A stretch of 64,000 nt of DNA from Saprospiraceae bacterium (lineage in GTDB: Bacteria; Bacteroidota; Bacteroidia; Chitinophagales; Saprospiraceae): positions 81,125 to 145,124 of the forward strand of contig JAHDGF010000005.1 of the NCBI GenBank assembly GCA_020627785.1, in the 5' to 3' direction. Every line of letters starts with the position of its first letter. Positions within the stretch are counted from its first letter, which is position 1. This document shows positions 52,493 to 60,700 of this stretch, piece by piece. The position numbers and the translations under genes are program-made. Under the pieces are notes generated by a model. The model ran no database searches, was not told the DNA's origin, and saw only the letters and a list, made by a program, of their open reading frames with translations.

Positions 52493-52603
52493 ATGCCCCT
52501 ACCTCTCTTCAGATGTAGTTTAAATAAATATACCCAGCTCTCTTTTGAACTAGGCATATTTATAAGTTGTCAATCGACAACACAGAAGACCACTTCTTAA
52601 TTT

Positions 52604-53704
52604 TTACATTTCTATATATGGCACCAAAATTCCTTGTTGAGATCTCATTTTTAAAAATTTTAAATGAGATATGGTTGCGTCCAGTAAGGTTTTATTTGCC
52701 TGGTAAGGCATGTTAAATTCCTCACTCGTGTCTTTCAAAATTTTGGTCAGCATCGGATAATGTATATGACATATTCTAGGGAATAAATGATGAACAACAT
52801 GGTGGTTGAATCCCCCAAATAAATGTGTGATAATTTTTGAATCTGTTGCAAAATCTGTTGTTGTTATCATTTGATGCCTTACCCAAGAATTTTCCATTTT
52901 TCCTTCTTGGTCTGGTTCGGGATATACGCTTGTTTCTCCTACATGCGCAGAAATTAGTGCCATGGCAACTGTATAGCTTGCGGCAATGTGGAATAGCATG
53001 AAACCTAAGAATATTTGACCAAAACTAAAGGGCAATAATAGCCAAGGAATGAATAGCATCCTCCCAAAGAAAAATACCTTGCCAATGAATAATTTCAAGT
53101 ATTCAACCACTGGATGCTTTATCTTCTTTTTACCACTAATGTCAGTTTTGAAAAAATCTTTAAAGTCTCTAAATACTAACCAAATGAATGTGTAAAAAGC
53201 ATAAAGTATCGGCATGTATAAATATTGATACTTATGAAAATTTAGGTACGGCGCATTAGGGAATATTCTGACCAAATTAGATTGTTTAATGTCGCCATCC
53301 ATGTCTGGAATATTGACATGTGGATGATGAGAATGCACATGTTTCAATTTCCACATGTAGCCTGAAGCACCCAGGAAATCAAATACATATAATAGCATTT
53401 GATTCCCTTTTTTAGAATTAACAAAAACGTCATGTGCTGCATCATGAGCGACATTGAGCGCAACAAAAATGGTTATAATACCAAGACTAATGTACGCTAG
53501 GTAGAAGGTAAATAATGATTGACTAAATATTAAAAAGGCATAAGAAATTATATAAGCAAATAGTAAAATCAATCCTTTATGAATGGCTGTATTATTTGCA
53601 TATTTTGACTTTTCCGAGGCTTCGAAGTAGCTATTAACTCGCTGATTTAAAACCTTTAGGAAAAGACTATCGTGCTGATTCTGACTAAATTTAATTTTAT
53701 CCAT
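52604..53704 (-). CDS. Membrane fatty acid desaturase (linoleoyl-CoA desaturase-like)
   Basis: This integral-membrane di-iron desaturase of about 366 residues has the three histidine boxes H-D-A-A-H-D, H-V-H-S-H-H and H-H-V-V-H-H, with membrane helices between them. The family puts double bonds into acyl chains of membrane lipids at a fixed position counted from the carboxyl end. There is no N-terminal cytochrome b5 domain. The frame opens at 53722, but the ATG at 53704 (MDKIKFSQNQHD) leaves only an eight-base overlap with the upstream gene and is preferred. It forms a two-gene unit with the GNAT-like gene. Confidence 0.92.
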   Translation of the reverse strand: MDKIKFSQNQHDSLFLKVLNQRVNSYFEASEKSKYANNTAIHKGLILLFAYIISYAFLIFSQSLFTFYLAYISLGIITIFVALNVAHDAAHDVFVNSKKGNQMLLYVFDFLGASGYMWKLKHVHSHHPHVNIPDMDGDIKQSNLVRIFPNAPYLNFHKYQYLYMPILYAFYTFIWLVFRDFKDFFKTDISGKKKIKHPVVEYLKLFIGKVFFFGRMLFIPWLLLPFSFGQIFLGFMLFHIAASYTVAMALISAHVGETSVYPEPDQEGKMENSWVRHQMITTTDFATDSKIITHLFGGFNHHVVHHLFPRICHIHYPMLTKILKDTSEEFNMPYQANKTLLDATISHLKFLKMRSQQGILVPYIEM

Positions 53705-54356
53705 TGTTCTTATATTTTCCAAACCAAATATTGACTCTTGCTAACTCGTCTTTTTGACAAGCATAAAATTGGAAGCCCATTCTTTCATATAAAGGCACCA
53801 ACCGTGGATCTGTAGTTTCCATATAGATTGGTAGCTGTAATTCATCGGCTTTTTTAGTGATAAATCTTTTCAATTCAATGAGACCTTTAATGTCTTTATT
53901 GGATTTTTTTTGAGCTAAGAACCAGACATAGATATGGTCACCGTAGCTATATTTGATTTGATCTTTTTTACGGATTGATTTGATGAATTTTTCTCGTTGG
54001 TATACTTTTTTTAATCTGGTAAAACCGATGACTTTGATTGCTAAATAAGCATAGTGCAAATAGTCTCTCAGATTCATGTACTTTTTACTATTGATGTAGT
54101 ACAGTAGACAAGCATCGTTGTCAGATGAGGTAGAAATACCACCAACTTTTTTGACCATGAAATAACAATAGGAAATAAGAATATTTAATGCTTGCCTGAA
54201 ATCCTGTGTGTCTTTTTTGACTAAGGATTGGATTCTTTGATTTCCTTCGAAAGCACTACATAATATTTTTATGATCTGCTGATCCTTTGAGTTTCTTCCG
54301 ATGAGTGAAGATGAAATTGAATTTATCATAAATATTATCGATTTGTTATAAGTCAA
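53697..54356 (-). CDS. GNAT-like acyltransferase
   Basis: The 219-residue protein shows a weak GNAT layout. ISYCYFMVKKVGGIST and ACLLYYIN form the early strands, and the end reads LPIYMETTDPRLVPLYERMGFQFYACQKD. The last part (E-T-x-x-P-x-x-x-P-L-Y-E-R-M-G-F) is a standard GNAT C-terminal motif. The R-x-x-G-x-G/A loop is not clearly seen. An internal ATG at residue 10 (MINSISSS) is a possible alternative start. It is co-transcribed with the desaturase, with overlapping ends, so an acyl-lipid role may be guessed. Confidence 0.68.
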   Translation of the reverse strand: MTYNKSIIFMINSISSSLIGRNSKDQQIIKILCSAFEGNQRIQSLVKKDTQDFRQALNILISYCYFMVKKVGGISTSSDNDACLLYYINSKKYMNLRDYLHYAYLAIKVIGFTRLKKVYQREKFIKSIRKKDQIKYSYGDHIYVWFLAQKKSNKDIKGLIELKRFITKKADELQLPIYMETTDPRLVPLYERMGFQFYACQKDELARVNIWFGKYKNNG

Positions 54357-54634
54357 AACTATGGGCTGGTTGAGCTAAATGTTTGACAAATAGGTAAACC
54401 ATCTTCATCCAAGTTCACTTATTGTAAAATAAATTAGGGCGTGCTTGCGCAAATGCAATTTTCTGTAAACAAAAAATGAGCTTCATCTGGGGTATTGATG
54501 AAGGGTCAACTTAGTTGTTGAAATTGGCGATTAGAATTATGGTAATAGTTGTTAATTCTATCTTAAGATCGTTAAGTAAGGCCAAGATAAATCTGTGGCC
54601 ACGGAATATGGTGCTTCGAAAAAATAAAGTATGA

Positions 54635-55207
54635 TTAGAAATTCAGGTATTTTTCAAGAACCCAACCTTGCTTTCCTTGAAAATCGACCAATGCAAATCT
54701 ACTGGTCTGTCCATCTAAGATGATGGTGTTTTTTGAATATTCCAAGACCCTCAAGCCTGATTGATTAGGAATCCAAACATCTGCTTTTGCTGCACCCATA
54801 TCTGGAGCCATTCTCATTTGGATAGATCCTCCACTATTGGTCATAGCAACACCTAATCCGGAGGTAGAAGGAAAGTCAATCTTTGGTGCTTGATGAGGTT
54901 GTTGAGATTGTACTCCTCCTGATTGAATTCTTTCAATCTCTTCCAACATATCTGTGAACACGGATTTGTCTGCGGTTTCAACTTCGCTGCTTGCTTCATT
55001 TTCTCGCTGAGCTTCCAATATTTTTTCACGGTAATCTTTGTAAACGTCTGCTCTTGACCTACTCGAAGTTTCTGTATTCTCTACTGCTTCCCATTTTTGT
55101 TGGACTTGTTCAAAGACTACTGGGTCAGCAGTTTTGACCTCTGGGTTGTCATTGTTTTTTTGAGCTATTTTTTTTAGCGCATTGACGAGCACGTTCATTA
55201 CATTCAT
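54635..55207 (-). CDS. Unrecognised protein with duplicated N-terminal motif and SH3-like end
   Basis: I do not recognise this 190-residue protein. It has no signal peptide. The N-terminal half contains a duplicated segment, NPEVKTADPVVFEQVQQKW and SSEVETADKSVFTDMLEEI, about 60 residues apart, each predicted helical. The last 55 residues (ADVWIPNQSGLRVLEYSKNTIILDG...QGKQGWVLEKYLNF) look like an SH3b-type beta-barrel. A Pro/Gln/Ser linker joins them. It stands alone, with gaps on both sides. Confidence 0.75.
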   Translation of the reverse strand: MNVMNVLVNALKKIAQKNNDNPEVKTADPVVFEQVQQKWEAVENTETSSRSRADVYKDYREKILEAQRENEASSEVETADKSVFTDMLEEIERIQSGGVQSQQPHQAPKIDFPSTSGLGVAMTNSGGSIQMRMAPDMGAAKADVWIPNQSGLRVLEYSKNTIILDGQTSRFALVDFQGKQGWVLEKYLNF

Positions 55208-55311
55208 CTTTGATATTTTTATTTGAAAATAAACATAAGATTCCTATTGTGGCCCAAACTGTACTCTTTTAACGTGTCTTTTAAATAAAACCTGAAGAGC
55301 TATAAATCAAA

Positions 55312-55348
55312 ATGGCTGACATCATTTATTCTACTTGATGTCAGCCAT
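55312..55348 (-). terminator. Strong hairpin downstream of the arginine-deiminase-like gene
   Basis: ATGGCTGACATCA and TGATGTCAGCCAT form a perfect 13-bp stem with an 11-base loop, 29 bases after the stop of the minus-strand gene. On that strand it is followed by a T-rich stretch. Confidence 0.8.
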
Positions 55349-55376
55349 GAATATATTATTCCTTAGTATTGAAAAC

Positions 55377-56360
55377 CTAATAAGTACGTCTAAGTGGGAG
55401 GGTAGAACATCTAAGTAGACCTTCCATTTTTGAAGTTTCCGAATATGGAATTTCTTCAACTGTAAAGCCAAAATCTCTCAACTGTTGGTTAAGTACTCCA
55501 AATTCCTCTTGGTTATTACCAGAAACGATTACTTGAGGATTAATTGAAAAGATGTTACTATTCATATTGTACATCTGTTCTTTGCTGATTTTTATGGCAT
55601 TTTTTTCACCACCAAAAAGGTCCATGAGTTGATGTGCTTGATCTTGGTTTTGAAAACCTTCCATGTGAATAATGCAATGATTATTATTTCCTATAGGTTG
55701 GAAACAGCAATCAAGATGCAAGCAATTTTCTCTCGGGTCAATATCTGATTTTTTTAAAGGAACGCCTATGACTTCTTTGTTTGGAAATTTCGAAGCTAGG
55801 TATTCAACAGCCTCCTTATTGGTTCGATCACATCTGAGTCCTTTTGAATTTTCATCAGCCTGTCCTATAAAGATTTTGTCCTGAAAAGGAAAGACATCAC
55901 CTCCTTCTACTTTCACGCTTTGGGGAGGAAACCAGACTTCATGAGCAATGTGGCTCACAATATCTCTTATGGCAAAAAATTCTGATTGTCTTTCAACAGT
56001 TCCCATGTTGGATTTGATGAAAATATTATCTATTACAAATCCAATATCTCGGGTAAACACTTGATTGGTAGAGGGTAAGGTAATGGGTTGATAAACCCGC
56101 ACATTATACTTTGCAAGGACTCGTGCGAAAGAGTCATTTTCCCGTCTTAGATCTGCCTCTAATGGATAGGTTCCATTCATTAAATGAAGCCTAGATTTTG
56201 GATCTGTTATTTGATCTTCCTTTGGTGCAATTTTACTGCTCCATTTGGCTGGATCTACATAATGAGAGAAAGGGCTACCTAGATCTCTAGCGGTTCCTAA
56301 AATTACTGCTTCTAGTGGAGCAGTTTCATCCTGAATATGGATATCGATGAGCTTCGACAT
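55377..56360 (-). CDS. Arginine deiminase/DDAH-type amidinohydrolase
   Basis: The 327-residue enzyme belongs to the guanidino-group-modifying (pentein) superfamily. Visible blocks are F-T-R-D-I-G-F near residue 107, V-E-G-G-D-V-F-P-F near 152 and C-L-H-L-D-C-C-F near 213. The C-terminal catalytic Cys is in L-L-R-C-S-T-L-P-L-R-R (Cys near 318). The Asp, His and Cys needed for hydrolysis are present. It probably hydrolyses arginine or a methylated or substituted arginine, giving citrulline. It starts three bases after the stop of the upstream AhpD-like gene, so the two form an operon. Confidence 0.88.
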   Translation of the reverse strand: MSKLIDIHIQDETAPLEAVILGTARDLGSPFSHYVDPAKWSSKIAPKEDQITDPKSRLHLMNGTYPLEADLRRENDSFARVLAKYNVRVYQPITLPSTNQVFTRDIGFVIDNIFIKSNMGTVERQSEFFAIRDIVSHIAHEVWFPPQSVKVEGGDVFPFQDKIFIGQADENSKGLRCDRTNKEAVEYLASKFPNKEVIGVPLKKSDIDPRENCLHLDCCFQPIGNNNHCIIHMEGFQNQDQAHQLMDLFGGEKNAIKISKEQMYNMNSNIFSINPQVIVSGNNQEEFGVLNQQLRDFGFTVEEIPYSETSKMEGLLRCSTLPLRRTY

Positions 56361-56363
56361 AAA

Positions 56364-56984
56364 TTAATATTGGTGCTTTCCTCTATTCCATCCACTTTTT
56401 CCTAGTAGATTATTCCCATCTTCTGCTGCTGGTTCTTCTAGTTTGGTTCCCATAGAATCATTCCATCTATTCAGGTATCCAAAAAGTGCAGTTACCCCTA
56501 GAATTTCAACTATTTCTCCATCTTCCCAGTGCTTTCGCAAATTTTCAGCTATTTCATCAGTAACTGCATTTGGAATGGTTGAAGCGGCTATGGCAAAATC
56601 AAATACTGCACGTTCCGCATCAGAAAAAGCATCATAGGTTTTGTATTCCCAAATGTGCTGAAGTTTATCTTCCTCAGATCCATATCTTACAGCAGCTCTT
56701 ATAGCATGTGCTTCACAATATCTGCATCCAGCGGTCATTGACGAAAGGTAAGCGAGTTGTCTCTTTAATGCACTGGTTACTCTTCCTTTATTTTCCATAA
56801 CCGCCTTATTCATTTCAAGAAAGGCCTCCGCGATTCTAGGGCGATGCATCATTGTAAAGAGACTATTTGGTGTAAAGCCTAAAGTCTCTTCGTAAAAATT
56901 GGCCATCTCTTCAGCCTTTTTTGAAGAATTTTTATCTAGCGGAAAAACAAGTGGTCTTTTCATATTTTCAATTCGATTTGTCAC
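56364..56984 (-). CDS. AhpD/carboxymuconolactone decarboxylase-like protein
   Basis: The 206-residue protein has the redox motif C-x-x-C-x-x-H (Cys87, Cys90, His93 in GCRYCEAHAIRAA) and the helices of the alkylhydroperoxidase D family. Members reduce peroxides or take part in thiol disulfide exchange. Many are annotated only by the fold. It is the first gene of a pair with the deiminase. A 12-mer copy at 56531-56542 encodes N-L-R-K here. Confidence 0.88.
   Translation of the reverse strand: MTNRIENMKRPLVFPLDKNSSKKAEEMANFYEETLGFTPNSLFTMMHRPRIAEAFLEMNKAVMENKGRVTSALKRQLAYLSSMTAGCRYCEAHAIRAAVRYGSEEDKLQHIWEYKTYDAFSDAERAVFDFAIAASTIPNAVTDEIAENLRKHWEDGEIVEILGVTALFGYLNRWNDSMGTKLEEPAAEDGNNLLGKSGWNRGKHQY
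56531..56542 (-). repeat. 12-mer motif ATTTGCGAAAGC, copy 10 (reverse)
   Basis: Exact copy on the minus strand in the AhpD-like gene, in the coding phase AAT TTG CGA AAG (N-L-R-K). Confidence 0.85.
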
Positions 56985-57060
56985 AAAGTAACAAGATTAG
57001 TTATTACTATATTTAATTTTTGCCCGATCAGTTCTAAAAGAACAAAATAAATTAAGAGGA

Positions 57061-57576
57061 ATGATAATTCTAGTCTCTGGAAGTATTCGCAAGGATTCTA
57101 TAAATAGTGCTTTTATTCAATTGATTTCTAATCGACTAAAGGAAAAAGACCATGAGATTTTAAATCTTAGAGACTATCCAATGTTTGATCCAGATTTGGA
57201 AGGAGAATCAGTTCCAAAAGTAATTACAGATTTGCGAAAGCGTGTGAATGAATCAAAAACACTAATAATTTCTACTCCTGAATATCTACATAATATCCCA
57301 TCAACTCTAAAAAGCTTCCTTGAATGGCTTAATGGTCTTCCAAATTTGAATCAAATTGAAGTTTTTCCCTTCGTGCTAGCACCAGTGGAGCCAAGAGGTG
57401 AAAAAGCACTAAAAGCATTAATATTTAGTCTAATGGCCTTAGGATTTAAGGTGTCTCCAAGTATGTTAATCCATCATACAGAACTAACAATTTCGAAAGA
57501 ATTAAATGAAATTATAGGTCTTTCTAAGGATTTGGAAGAGCAACTATATGAATTAATTTCAAATATAATTAACTGA
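57061..57576 (+). CDS. NADPH-dependent FMN reductase
   Basis: The 171-residue flavodoxin-like protein has the FMN phosphate loop S-G-S-I-R-K-D-S-I-N-S at residues 6-16 and the family motif S-T-P-E-Y-L-H-N-I-P-S-T-L-K near 85-100. These enzymes reduce FMN or quinones and azo dyes using NADPH. It starts 76 bases from the divergent AhpD-like gene, so shared control is possible. A copy of the 12-mer is in its middle. Confidence 0.92.
   Translation: MIILVSGSIRKDSINSAFIQLISNRLKEKDHEILNLRDYPMFDPDLEGESVPKVITDLRKRVNESKTLIISTPEYLHNIPSTLKSFLEWLNGLPNLNQIEVFPFVLAPVEPRGEKALKALIFSLMALGFKVSPSMLIHHTELTISKELNEIIGLSKDLEEQLYELISNIIN
57230..57241 (+). repeat. 12-mer motif ATTTGCGAAAGC, copy 11
   Basis: Exact plus-strand copy in the FMN reductase gene, in the phase GAT TTG CGA AAG (D-L-R-K). 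Confidence 0.85.
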
Positions 57577-57644
57577 TAAACAGATTATTAAATATTATGT
57601 TTTAAATATATATTAATAAAATGTAATATGTTCTGGTAACTTTT

Positions 57645-57652
57645 TAGTTTTG
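57645..57652 (+). promoter_or_regulatory. Candidate -7 element upstream of the giant secreted protein
   Basis: TAGTTTTG matches TAnnTTTG. It lies 144 bases before the ATG, so a long leader would result. No good -33 element is seen. Confidence 0.35.
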
Positions 57653-57795
57653 CCCTGTTACCTCAAGTAAGTCTCTTCCCAAAGAGTAGTACCCAATCCA
57701 ATTTCCCCGATTTAAAAAATGAATGCAATGCGGTTGCCATAGGTGACCTATACATTGCTGTTTTCTTTTGAACTCAATACAGAATACTACAGAAA

Positions 57796-60700
57796 ATGAA
57801 AATTTTTAAAACCTTATTGTTATCTGTTTTTTGCTTGGCATCCATTCAGTTATCTAGTCAATCAGCGACCTGTTATGCCGTTTCTGAAAATGCTTCAGAT
57901 AATGAACTATACACCTTTGATCCGGTCACGGGTATGTGGAGTTACACAGGTCAGACATGTACAGACAACATTGAAGCAATAGCTTATGATCCATTTGATG
58001 ATATTCTTTATGCTACTAATAGAGATGTTCTGGGTACAATTGATATTACCCCTGGGTCCGCCACTGCAGGGAAGTTTACCCCTAAATCAACCTTAGGAAC
58101 TGTCAATGGGGATTATGATTTTGATGGTGTAAATGATGATTTATTGGATATATCTGATGTTGATGGGCTGTCTTATGATCCTGTAACAGGAATCTTGTGG
58201 GCTTCAGATAGACTGGGCGGAGTAGGTAGTCCAGATATATTATTTGCTATAGACATCGCGACTTGTCAAATCATACAAGACCAGTTTGGTCCGGGGCAAG
58301 ATTATGTAACAATTCCACCGGTTAATGATCCTGTAACAGGTACGGCACTTTGGGATATCGATGATATCGCTTGGGATCCATTTACGGGTAGAATCTATAT
58401 GATTCAGAATCAATCAGGGGTTTCAGATGTTTTAACTTATTATGATATAAATACAAATACAACAACCATTATTGGTAGTATTTCACCTGCCAGTGACATG
58501 GAAGGCTTAGGCTTTAATCACCTACAGCAGTTATTTGGTACTACAGGAAATGCTGGGGGCAATAGCTTTTATATGATTGATGCTACTGATGGTTCGACTA
58601 CCTTATTATCAAACATCAGTACAGTAGATGTCGATTTTGAAAGTGTAGATTGCTTAACAACTTGGAGTGATTTAGCTCTAGATAAAAAAATAAGTACTAC
58701 TCAACCAATGCCAATTGCTTCAGGAGATCAGGTATGTTTTGATATTGAAGTATATAACCAAGGTCAGGTTGACAATTACAATATTGAATTGACAGATTAT
58801 ATTCCAACTGGTTTGACACTCAATGATCCAAATTGGGTTTCTTCGCCACCAGATGCCAACTTTACAATAGCAGGACCTTTATTACCAGGAACTTCTATTG
58901 TTGTGCCAATTTGTTTTACTGTGAATGCAGGCTTTAGTGGAGTAATTACAAATACTGCAGAAATTAGCGGTTCAGAAGATGAGGATGGGAATGAACTACC
59001 AGATATTGATTCAGTCCCAGATGATATAAATGATGAAACTGGTGTTGTTGATAATGAAATTAATGAAAATGGTCCTTTGTATAATGAAGATGAAGATGAT
59101 CATGATATCGCAAATATTACAATTGTTGAGGCGCCTGATTGTGTTGCCTCAAGCAACAGTCCAATCTGTGAGGGTCAAAACTTAAGTTTGGCAGAGTCAG
59201 GAGGAGATGCAACAATGTGGGCATGGTCAGGACCTAATGGTTTTACAAGCTCTAACCAGAATCCAAGTATTAATTCAGTTACGGCGGCTGCTTCTGGCAC
59301 ATACGTTGTAACAGTTACTTCTGTAGATGGTGCAACGAGCGAATGTGATGTTAATGTGACGGTTTCTCCAGCACCTGTTTTAACAATAGATCCAGCAGGT
59401 CCTTTTTGCGAAGGTGATCCAGCGGAAACTTTAGTTGCAAATCCTACGGGAGGAATTTGGTCTGGTAATGGCATCACAGATACCAGTGCTGGTACCTTTG
59501 ATCCATCAGTTGCAGGTACAGGTACACACACAATAACATATAATTATACAGATGCTTTTGGTTGCTCTGCAACGGAGTCAATAGATATTGAAGTAAACCC
59601 AATACCTGTTATAACTTTTCCAGTTCCAGGGCCTTTCTGTGAAAATGATGTGGCAGAAACGCTAAGTGCTATGCCAGTAGGAGGAACTTATTCTGGTCCA
59701 GGAATGTCAGGAGCAGATTTTGATCCAGCAACAGCTGGCGCTGGAACTCATACCGTTAGCTATACTTTTACGGATGCTAATGGTTGTGAAAATTCTGTGA
59801 ATGTACAAATCGTGGTTAATCCACTTCCAACAGTAACCATTGATCCAGCAGGTCCATTTTGTGTTTCTGATAATCCACAAAACTTAACAGGAAGTCCTTC
59901 AGGAGGTTCTTTTAGTGGAGCTGGAATAACAGACGGAACATCTGGTACCTTTGATCCAAGTGTTGCGGGAGTAGGAACACATACCATTACCTATTTATTT
60001 ACAGATGGGAATGGATGTACAGCAATGTCAACTGTAGATATCCTTGTAACTCAAGAGCCTGAAGTAACAATTGACCCAGCTGGGCCATATTGTATTGATG
60101 ACGTTACCGCAAATTTAGTAGCTAGCCCAGTGGGTGGAATGTGGTCAGGTACAGGAATAACAAGTGCATCAACTGGCGCCTTTAATCCAGGGGTAGCTGG
60201 CGTTGGTGCTCATACGATTACTTATGAATTCGTTGATGCTTCTGGTTGTGAAGGCGGAGCAACAATTGAAATAATTGTGCATGCACTGCCTGCTGTTGAT
60301 TTAGAGCCAGCAGGTCCATTTTGTGTAACCGATGCTTCTATGGATTTAATGGGAACTCCAGTGGGAGGGACCTTTGCCGGAAATGGTATTACGGATACAG
60401 CAAATGGTACCTTTGATCCTGCAACTGCGGGAGTAGGCACACACACAATAACTTATATTTATACAGATGCTAATGGTTGTTCAGGAGAAGCAATGATTGA
60501 TATAGTTGTTAATGATACACCTACTGCATCAATCACTCCAGCAGGTCCATTCTGTATTGATGATGCTGATGAAGATTTAGTAGGAAATCCAGTAGGCGGT
60601 CTTTGGTCTGGTATGGGAATTTCTAATTCCATTGCTGGGACTTTTTCTCCTTCTGCCGCTGGTGTTGGAACACATACTGTTTCATATACTTTTACTGATC

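Larger units (their letters stand above)
51281..52499. repeat. Tandem array of three full and one partial ~370-bp intergenic units
   Basis: Units begin with TAGGGG at 51281, 51652, 52038 and 52398. The first three are 371, 386 and 360 bases long and the fourth stops at 52499 after ATGCCCC. Each full unit has an early block with a terminator-like hairpin and a late block with three hairpins: GGACCAC-AGA-GTGGTCC, TTCATT-AGTCAA-AATGAA and GACCC-N5-GGGTC. The third unit has a replaced middle part (about 52147-52205). No reading frame of useful length is present. It fills most of the 1.4-kb gap between the GNAT pseudogene and the desaturase. It may encode tandem small RNAs. Confidence 0.9.

Noticed and set aside
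51281..52499. CRISPR array
   Set aside because: Units are about 370 bases long and similar throughout. There are no short repeats with unique spacers and no cas genes.
52528..52566. Terminator of the desaturase gene
   Set aside because: The A/T-rich stem has two mismatches and no T-run on the correct strand. The repeat-unit hairpin at 52463-52492 is the better candidate.
7578..57241. 12-mer copies explained by codon bias or a conserved peptide
   Set aside because: The copies are read in three codon phases giving different peptides, on both strands, and one is intergenic.
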